A DNA stretch of 16,711 bases from Hemicentrotus pulcherrimus (taxonomy: Eukaryota; Echinodermata; Echinoidea; Camarodonta; Strongylocentrotidae), in the NCBI GenBank assembly GCA_003118195.1, contig BEXV01001655.1:51501-68211 (forward strand). Reading direction: 5' to 3'. Under the pieces are notes generated by a model. That model was not told the origin of the DNA, did no database searches, and saw only the letters and a list, made by a program, of their open reading frames with translations. A program made the translations under genes and the position numbers. Positions 14,201 through 16,711 of the stretch are shown one piece after another (positions within the stretch are counted from its first letter, which is position 1; the number at the start of each line of letters is the position of its first letter).

Positions 14201-16232
14201 TTTCCATTGTCGTGTTTTAGTGGATAAGTCACCGGACTGTGTATCCCATGGTTCACGGTTTGAGTCGCGCTGCAGCACCAATGTCCTTTGGCAAGACAGT
14301 AATCTACATCTGCCACTCTAAACCCAGGTGAAGAAAATGGTAGGAAGAAATTCCTTGAATGCTTAAGTGCCTAATCATGGTGGCTCAGGTACAACTGGGG
14401 TAATAATATGATACTTTGTATCGAGCGCAGTAGAGTATATTCGCATATTAACTGCGCAATATCAATTTACATATTATTTACTATTATTAGCGTTTTAAAT
14501 ATTCATACAGTATCCAGAGATGATCGGTTTGGGGATCAGATACCATGCCCTTGAAGCTATTTTTGCACAGTCTACACAAATTCCATAAAACAGTATTTTG
14601 ACATACATACAGGGTTACTGCTCTTCCCCATTTTCATAATATGCAGGGTCAAATGTAAGGGGTACCCAATGTTTGACATATTCTGATAACAATTGCTTTT
14701 TACATTATTTCATGAAAGAAATAAAATTAGGGCCTTGGGTTACAATTGGAATTTATGAGAAATTTAGCATTAGGGTGAGGGCGAGTATAGTAGATAGAAC
14801 ATAGTGCTTGGTCCAATGTTAAAGCAAAGAATTTGGTTAGGACATCAGCCACATAGGTTTTTGTCATGATTTTGTATTAGGATTTCATATATTCTTTTTG
14901 TACCCTACAATCCAGATTAATCAATGTCCCTTTTGAATATTTAAAATAAAGGTACAGTTAGTTTGTTCAGAAGGTATCTCTCAAATATGCTTAACTTTCT
15001 TTTGACCTTCCACCTTCACCTTGATCTCACTATCACAATGACCTTCTCATTGACTTTCAGGATGAGACGATCACAATGCCAGTACCCGAGCAGGCATGGC
15101 AGGAGAAGGATGATGATGCAACCGTAGAGAGATTGGAAGGCATCGATAGGAAGGATGATGATGACGAAGAGGAACCGATTGAGCTGGTTACGGGAGAGGC
15201 AAGGAAGACGGCAGCTCAGCTTGTGCCTCCCGCTGGCATCTTCAAATCTGTAGACTATCCATCCCTTCATATATTTGTGAGTGGAAACAATTAGCAGTGC
15301 CTTGACCTATTCTGCCCTTCCACGACAAAACAGCGTAACTGACATGTTATTGTTTCTGAGATATAGGAAGAAACGTGCTTGGAATTCCTGCTAGATTCAT
15401 GAGCTGTTTTGAAATGCTAATATCTAGACAATGGTACATTTTCAAACCCTAATTTTTGTTTAATATGTGGAACTTGATGTTCTGAGTCACAGACACTAAA
15501 TAACTCAATTTTGCAAGATATGTCAGTGTTTTGTCATGGGAGGGCAGTATTGTAATACAATCATTTTTTTCTATACCAATATTAAATCCCTTGACAGTTT
15601 GTTAACATTCATTATGAGCAAACATAAGTTTGTTTGCACTGAACAGAATCAATGATAGTTTGATGCGTAATATGTGCCTCAATTTCAAACTTTGTTACCT
15701 ATACATGTACTGTGCTTTGCTTACTTTTACAAATTATATATTGCTTACATGTAGTGAAATATGCCTTGGAAATATGTTTCTTCCCTCTTTAGAAGAAGTT
15801 CCTCTCAATGAAAAGCATGATATAAATTCAGACAGTCGGTACAGGCAAACATGTGTGGGCTCAAATTAATAATAATGACGCACCCTTCCCATCTATGTGC
15901 ATTTTATATGTTAATGTAATATTTTATAGATATATATGTGTGTGCGGAAAAGGTATAATTCTTAGGTGTGTGCCATTTTATGAATAAACATGTAATCTTC
16001 CGCCTGTTTTGTTGTCGCTCAATGCTGTATTCAATCCAATCCGAAACATTAGCATGCATCTACGTTTGTGTTTCCCATTCAGAACCCTGCGCCCGGTGTT
16101 CAGGTCTTCCTACCCCCGTTGCCCTACGCCGAGGTGGATCCCGACTTCCACCTGTGCCCCTTGCCCAGGTACACACACTCAGACCCCAGGAATAAACATG
16201 GAGCGACCCTCAAGAGATACCTCGACAAAGAG
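5145..16232 (+). CDS. CFAP221: CFAP221 (PCDP1/FAP221), cilia- and flagella-associated protein 221, 14 coding exons, C-terminus off right edge
   Basis: Exons are 5145-5298, 6056-6156, 6688-6870, 7318-7415, 8404-8664, 9302-9588, 10195-10247, 10708-10772, 11421-11508, 12123-12402, 13258-13376, 13955-14143, 15061-15276 and 16083-16232. All junctions are GT-AG and keep one frame: 2244 nt, 748 codons. The protein belongs to the C1d projection of the ciliary central apparatus, with FAP46, FAP54, FAP74 and calmodulin in Chlamydomonas. It takes part in calcium control of beating, and human and mouse defects cause primary ciliary dyskinesia. The clearest family marks are KKTVPNHLL (residues 41-49), PDEWRYFYDCIRIHC, IPVHAYPVM, ISQFN, PGKL..KEIRE and WQVHLGRD (401-408). 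Residues about 60-265 look like two ASH/MSP-type beta-sandwich domains. The human protein is about 840 residues, so roughly 90 are missing past the edge. The start matches the human MAV... start. Confidence 0.95.
5386..5721. mobile_element. MITE, 336 bp, with 16-bp perfect terminal inverted repeats
   Basis: The left end AAAGGTAAAGACCAGT (5386-5401) is the exact reverse complement of the right end (5706-5721). Both sides are flanked by agttt (5381-5385 and 5722-5726), a possible 5-bp target duplication. It has no coding capacity. A truncated inverted copy lies at 1407-1507. It sits in CFAP221 intron 1. I do not assign a superfamily. Confidence 0.85.
5727..6055 (+). other. Rest of CFAP221 intron 1
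   Basis: AT-rich intron sequence with a poly-T run near 5740. It ends with the acceptor at 6055. I see no other feature. Confidence 0.6.
6056..6156 (+). CDS. CFAP221: CFAP221 coding exon 2 (residues 52-85)
   Basis: The acceptor is ttttctctag and the donor is CTG|GTGAGT. It encodes KIYHKLSHNEVLQVEP and AVVHFPGFEPGKVHRQVL. The 'xPxxxHFxGFxxGKxHxQxL' pattern is the usual first strands of an ASH/MSP-type domain. The junction codon is A|AA. Confidence 0.95.
6157..6687 (+). other. CFAP221 intron 2
   Basis: The intron contains a short GGGGG/CCCCC hairpin near 6199-6218 and an (AAT)n run at about 6646-6660. I see no other feature. Confidence 0.65.
6688..6870 (+). CDS. CFAP221: CFAP221 coding exon 3 (residues 86-146, first ASH-like domain)
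   Basis: This exon has 61 codons in phase 0 at both ends. The acceptor is attccag and the donor is CAG|GTAAAC. It encodes NIINVSAECQQMHIIPPATRYF, then the strongly conserved block LVPGLSMEVTVEFRPDEWRY and FYDCIRIHCQ. The LVPGL...VTV.F.PDEWRYYYDCIRIHC segment is the most diagnostic part of CFAP221. Confidence 0.96.
6871..7317 (+). other. CFAP221 intron 3
   Basis: A 447-bp AT-rich intron between exons 3 and 4. I see no element or coding segment in it. Confidence 0.65.
7318..7415 (+). CDS. CFAP221: CFAP221 coding exon 4 (residues 147-178)
   Basis: The acceptor is tattttag and the donor is CAAAG|GTAAG, phase 2. It encodes STENLVIPVHAYPVMST and DFPEIVKFPPTPVSQ. IPVHAYPVM is a family signature that closes the first domain. 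The split codon AG|A gives R179. Confidence 0.95.
7506..7845 (-). mobile_element. LINE (non-LTR retrotransposon) reverse-transcriptase C-terminal fragment, broken
   Basis: On the minus strand, ...KSVEQSRADLIRIFKILRGL followed by DRVNPSKFFQLA is the C-terminal tail of a LINE reverse transcriptase (the 'RGDLI.VYKILNG.D.V.P.KFF' region). After a one-base frameshift near 7682, LRQCSFSIRSVNNWNALPKE and VVNAGTINQFKSSLERYW continue, matching the 'F..R.V..WN.LP.EVV.A.....FK..LD..W' pattern. A stop lies at 7508-7506. The 5' part is missing, as is usual for truncated LINE insertions. It sits antisense in CFAP221 intron 4. I cannot name the clade. Confidence 0.85.
7846..8403 (+). other. Rest of CFAP221 intron 4
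   Basis: No recognisable feature. AT-rich sequence up to the acceptor tttactag at 8403. Confidence 0.6.
8404..8664 (+). CDS. CFAP221: CFAP221 coding exon 5 (residues 179-265, second ASH-like domain)
   Basis: This exon has 261 nt. The acceptor is tttactag and the donor is GCCAT|GTAAGT. It encodes the second beta-sandwich domain: RKVIPIKCNIPMDFEYQL, then ITPMSGTVPGNEQVELTATY, then LQLIISQFNTKPLDCTFIG. The order (IPL.C..P.DFE, P.SG..P, ISQFN..P..C.F.G) follows the human protein closely. Confidence 0.96.
8665..9301 (+). other. CFAP221 intron 5
   Basis: AT-rich intron containing the foldback at 8980-9058 described separately. No coding segment seen. Confidence 0.6.
8980..9058. repeat. Foldback (imperfect stem-loop) about 79 bp
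   Basis: The left arm, from TTGTCTGTTTTGAGTCTGAA (8980-9006), pairs with the right arm (9032-9058), whose reverse complement begins TTGTCCGTTTGGAGCCAGAA. The match is about 80 percent over 27 bases with a loop of about 25 bases. It may be a small MITE. No target duplication was identified. Confidence 0.6.
9302..9588 (+). CDS. CFAP221: CFAP221 coding exon 6 (residues 266-361, lysine-rich linker)
   Basis: This exon has 287 nt, entering at phase 2 and leaving at phase 1. A polar linker is followed by a strongly basic tract (residues about 301-328: ARRKKGTGKTAKKK...). Then come the conserved VRFPANLNVQHSVNAVLLQ and TPGKLTAKEIRE, which match the FP.DL...AVATVL...PGKLK.KELRE region of the human protein. 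The basic tract could bind a filament or nucleic acid, but that is inference. Confidence 0.94.
9589..10194 (+). other. CFAP221 intron 6
   Basis: A 606-bp intron with a poly-T run at about 9831-9842 and a purine-rich patch near 9910-9960. No element or extra exon recognised. Confidence 0.6.
10195..10247 (+). CDS. CFAP221: CFAP221 coding exon 7 (residues 362-379)
   Basis: This short exon of 53 nt encodes AVLSKSGTAQALNPRQLK. The acceptor is catttccag and the donor is AAG|GTAAAA. It was found by phase and by fit between KEIRE (exon 6) and EAVFDREVRDD (exon 8). It aligns with the human EVLDQGTEISKTRQMK region. Confidence 0.9.
10273..10352. mobile_element. Small piggyBac-type MITE (72 bp between TTAA sites)
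   Basis: TTAA (10273-10276) is followed by CCCATTG at the left end. The right end reads CAACGGG and then TTAA (10349-10352). The terminal repeats CCCATTG/CCCGTTG differ at one base. TTAA target sites with CCC...GGG ends are the usual form of piggyBac-family non-autonomous elements. An inner hairpin, GGGAACC..GGTCCC, lies near 10289-10305. It begins 25 nt after the exon 7 donor. Confidence 0.7.
10353..10707 (+). other. Rest of CFAP221 intron 7
   Basis: A-rich sequence followed by a T-rich tract before the acceptor. No other feature seen. Confidence 0.6.
10708..10772 (+). CDS. CFAP221: CFAP221 coding exon 8 (residues 380-400)
   Basis: This exon has 65 nt and encodes EAVFDREVRDDVQAERRNQI followed by R. 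The acceptor is aatttccag and the donor is GATG|GTGAGT. The charged, helical character begins a predicted coiled-coil or long-helix segment that continues into exon 9. The split codon TG|G gives W401 of WQVHLG. Confidence 0.92.
10773..11420 (+). other. CFAP221 intron 8
   Basis: A 648-bp AT-rich intron. I see no element or coding segment. The frame crossing 11310-11690 is a chance reading through exon 9. Confidence 0.6.
11421..11508 (+). CDS. CFAP221: CFAP221 coding exon 9 (residues 401-430)
   Basis: This exon has 88 nt. The acceptor is ttttaaacag and the donor is CAT|GTGAGT. It encodes WQVHLGRDQMLQEERLQIVE and TRKEALKDYH. WQVHLGRD is nearly identical to the family motif WQVHLGKD. Confidence 0.95.
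11587..11850 (-). mobile_element. tRNA-derived SINE, minus-strand copy
   Basis: Read on the minus strand, it has a tRNA-like head with an A-box-like TGGATAAGTTAACGGG (11841-11826) and a B-box-like GCAGTTAGAGTCCCA (11806-11792). The body contains ATGTCCTTTGGCAAGACA and CAACCCAGGTGATGTAAATG. It ends in an (ATT)n tail at about 11600-11587. The 18-base block ATGTCCTTTGGCAAGACA is identical in the plus-strand copy at 14281-14298. It lies in CFAP221 intron 9. Confidence 0.8.
11851..12122 (+). other. Rest of CFAP221 intron 9
   Basis: AT-rich sequence to the acceptor cttctcgcag. No other feature seen. Confidence 0.6.
12123..12402 (+). CDS. CFAP221: CFAP221 coding exon 10 (residues 431-523, basic amphipathic helix)
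   Basis: This exon has 280 nt and encodes FKRGDPLPEIEFNRIS, then VPDPVAQFDLYCNDPWAMK, then HRAIGRFQQAVQKVILRQRA. The last segment is a basic amphipathic helix with an RFQQAVQKVILRQR core (residues about 485-498), a plausible calmodulin-binding region. Vertebrate Pcdp1 is known to bind calmodulin, but the exact site here is inferred. The donor GTAAGG is followed at once by a foldback element. Confidence 0.94.
12409..12562. mobile_element. Foldback MITE directly after the exon 10 splice donor
   Basis: The left end CCTGGGACCCATCTCACAAA matches the reverse complement of the right end (CCAGGGGGGTGTTTCACAAA). Inner arms share TGACAAATGAC. The centre holds AATCAGAAGCAAGGATTTCA, a motif I associate with abundant marine-invertebrate foldback repeats, from memory. 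The left end begins at base 7 of the intron, right behind GTAAGG. No clear target duplication was found. Confidence 0.7.
12616..12736. repeat. Long imperfect hairpin (foldback element)
   Basis: ATTAGTGAATATGCACTA at 12616 onward pairs with TAGTGCATATCACTAAT ending at 12736, with one extra base. Further in, GGGCAATGAAC pairs with GTTCATTATCC. The arms are about 55 bp around a short loop near 12672-12679. It is probably a second MITE, adjacent to the first, or part of a larger element. Confidence 0.65.
12737..13257 (+). other. Rest of CFAP221 intron 10
   Basis: No family resemblance in any frame. The 12787-13017 frame looks like chance. AT-rich to the acceptor tactttcag. Confidence 0.55.
13258..13376 (+). 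CDS. CFAP221: CFAP221 coding exon 11 (residues 524-563)
   Basis: This exon has 119 nt. The acceptor is tactttcag and the donor is ATG|GTAAGA. It encodes VTFGNNGEAKYDHLPLEVGS and DKLLTYAFPSYISPDYKDDM. The phase (1 in, 0 out) joins exons 10 and 12 without a stop. Confidence 0.92.
13377..13954 (+). other. CFAP221 intron 11
   Basis: Contains a poly-T run near 13470-13479, a loosely repeated 'GATAT.TG..TGTCCTT' segment (13456-13473 and 13556-13573, period about 104) and TACATGTA palindromes near 13727-13769. No coding segment seen. Confidence 0.6.
13955..14143 (+). CDS. CFAP221: CFAP221 coding exon 12 (residues 564-626)
   Basis: This exon has 63 codons in phase 0. The acceptor is tataccag and the donor is GAG|GTAAGT. 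It encodes APDALGIVPAKATDIEVKRK, then VPYLGLKVPQQYRLMGYKAH and SVLDAASGYVAPKLVRPLRT. The GC content and high density of codon-third-position G/C are clearly above the flanking introns. Confidence 0.93.
14205..14440 (+). mobile_element. tRNA-derived SINE, plus-strand copy
   Basis: The tRNA-like head has an A-box-like TAGTGGATAAGTCACCGG (14219-14236) and a B-box-like GGTTTGAGTC (14257-14266). The body shares ATGTCCTTTGGCAAGACA (14281-14298), AACCCAGGTGA and AAATTCCTTGAATGC with the minus copy in intron 9. The right boundary is uncertain; the GGGGTAATAATATGATA near 14398-14414 probably marks the tail. It lies in CFAP221 intron 12. Confidence 0.78.
14441..15060 (+). other. Rest of CFAP221 intron 12
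   Basis: No recognisable feature. AT-rich with a CT-rich stretch (about 14990-15058) before the acceptor. Confidence 0.6.
15061..15276 (+). CDS. CFAP221: CFAP221 coding exon 13 (residues 627-698, acidic linker)
   Basis: This exon has 72 codons in phase 0. The acceptor is gactttcag and the donor is TTT|GTGAGT. An acidic low-complexity segment (EKDDDATVE, then RKDDDDEEEP, residues about 641-665) is encoded by GATGATGAT runs. It is followed by TAAQLVPPAGIFKSVDYPS and LHIF. The acidic part is probably a disordered linker and may vary in length between species. Confidence 0.92.
15312..15547. mobile_element. MITE, 236 bp, with TATT target duplication
   Basis: The left end CTGCCCTTCCACGACAAAAC and the reverse complement of the right end CTGCCCTCCCATGACAAAAC agree at about 18 of 20 bases. 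Similarity resumes further in at CTGACAT. Both sides are flanked by TATT (15308-15311 and 15548-15551). No coding capacity. It begins about 35 nt after the exon 13 donor. Confidence 0.75.
15552..16082 (+). other. Rest of CFAP221 intron 13
   Basis: AT-rich intron with a TA/TG simple patch near 15925-15945. No coding segment seen. Confidence 0.6.
16083..16232 (+). CDS. CFAP221: CFAP221 coding exon 14 (residues 699-748)
   Basis: This exon has 50 codons in phase 0. The acceptor is cccattcag and the donor is GAG|GTATGT. It encodes NPAPGVQVFLPPLPYAEVDP, then DFHLCPLPRYTHSDPRNK and HGATLKRYLDKE. It is followed by an intron that runs off the right edge. The end of the protein is outside the window. 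Confidence 0.92.
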
Positions 16233-16253
16233 GTATGTACATATGAAGAGTTT

Positions 16254-16455
16254 AATTCCAAAAGGGGCTAAGTCCATTTTTTATAACTTTGGAGGAAGAA
16301 AAAAAATGTTTACCAGATATTGTGCAGGCATCTTTGGAAAAGTGATCTTAGAAGGTGCATTTTTTCATAATTGCTCCCAAAATTTAGGTACAAATTTTGT
16401 TCTAATATCAATCACTCAATTTTCATCAAAAGTGGATTTAGCTCCCTTTGGAATT
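16254..16455. mobile_element. MITE, about 202 bp, with 28-bp inverted arms
   Basis: The left arm (16254-16281, beginning AATTCCAAAAGGGGCTAAG) matches the reverse complement of the right arm (16428-16455, AATTCCAAAGGGAGCTAA...) at 24 of 28 bases. All four differences are transitions. No coding capacity. The exact ends and target duplication are unclear. It begins 21 nt after the exon 14 donor. Confidence 0.78.
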
Positions 16456-16478
16456 GAGCTCTTCATATACAGTCAAAC

Positions 16479-16711
16479 CTGTTCTAGTGGTCACCTCTCT
16501 GTAAAGGCCAGCTGTCTATAGTGGCCACCTGTCCATTAAGTCCACCTGTCTTAGTGGCAGACGCTATATGTAGGCCAGCTGTCTATAGTGGCCACCTGTC
16601 CATTAAGTCCACCTGTCTTAGTGGCAGACGCTATATGTAGGCCAGCTGTCTATAGTGGCCACCTGTCCATTAAGTCCACCTGTCTTAGTGGCAGACGCTA
16701 TATGTAGGCCA
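16479..16711. repeat. Satellite: 67-bp units built from about 17-bp subunits, running off the right edge
   Basis: GGCCAGCTGTCTATAGTGG recurs at 16506, 16573 and 16640, and ggcca again at 16707: an exact 67-bp period with essentially identical units. Each unit splits into CTGTCTATAGTGGCCAC, CTGTCCATTAAGTCCAC, CTGTCTTAGTGGCAGA and CGCTATATGTAGGCCAG (17, 17, 16 and 17 bases), all versions of one 17-bp motif. Two more diverged subunits precede the array (16479-16511). It lies in the intron after exon 14. Confidence 0.92.

Noticed and set aside
14205..14275. tRNA gene
   Set aside because: The A- and B-box-like motifs belong to the head of a SINE. The cloverleaf is degenerate and the same body occurs in a second copy.
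16009..16521. 170-residue open frame on the plus strand
   Set aside because: It overlaps exon 14 in another frame and runs through a MITE and the satellite. It is a by-product of these, not a gene.
1..16711. CRISPR array, operon or prokaryotic defence system
   Set aside because: The sequence is clearly intron-bearing animal DNA. The only regular tandem array is the 67-bp satellite, which has no spacer structure.

Overview
The window is eukaryotic nuclear DNA: AT-rich, with short coding exons separated by GT-AG introns of 450-1000 bp and many small transposon remnants. The proteins and repeat types point to a marine deuterostome. An echinoderm, probably a sea urchin, is the best guess, but this rests on style and repeats rather than a database match. 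One ambiguous base (1406) indicates a draft assembly.

Two conserved genes lie head to head. On the minus strand, positions 191-1953 hold the first three coding exons of LCMT2/TYW4, the methyltransferase that acts at the end of wybutosine synthesis on tRNA-Phe. The gene runs off the left edge. A decayed copy of the 3' end of its exon 3 lies just beyond it (about 56-155). On the plus strand, from 5145 to 16232, fourteen coding exons join in frame to give 748 codons of CFAP221 (PCDP1/FAP221), a calmodulin-associated protein of the C1d projection of the ciliary central pair. Its last exons, perhaps 90 codons, lie past the right edge. The two genes are functionally unrelated.

The 3.2 kb between the two start codons has no recognisable gene. 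It holds GC-rich patches next to the LCMT2 start (about 2008-2060 and 2330-2372), an AT-rich stretch (2630-2800), an imperfect long inverted repeat (3514-3859) and weak candidate RFX X-box sites.

The CFAP221 introns carry many small elements: a 336-bp MITE with 16-bp terminal repeats (5386-5721), a LINE reverse-transcriptase C-terminal fragment (7506-7845), a foldback (8980-9058), a piggyBac-type TTAA/CCC...GGG MITE (10273-10352), two opposite copies of one tRNA-derived SINE family (11587-11850 and 14205-14440), two foldbacks in tandem (12409-12562 and 12616-12736), a MITE with a TATT duplication (15312-15547), a MITE with 28-bp arms (16254-16455), and a 67-bp satellite built from 17-bp subunits that runs off the right edge (16479-16711). 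Most of these begin within about 90 nt of a 5' splice site. I see no new enzymatic system here. The most noteworthy items are that positional bias, the duplicated LCMT2 exon end and the layered satellite.
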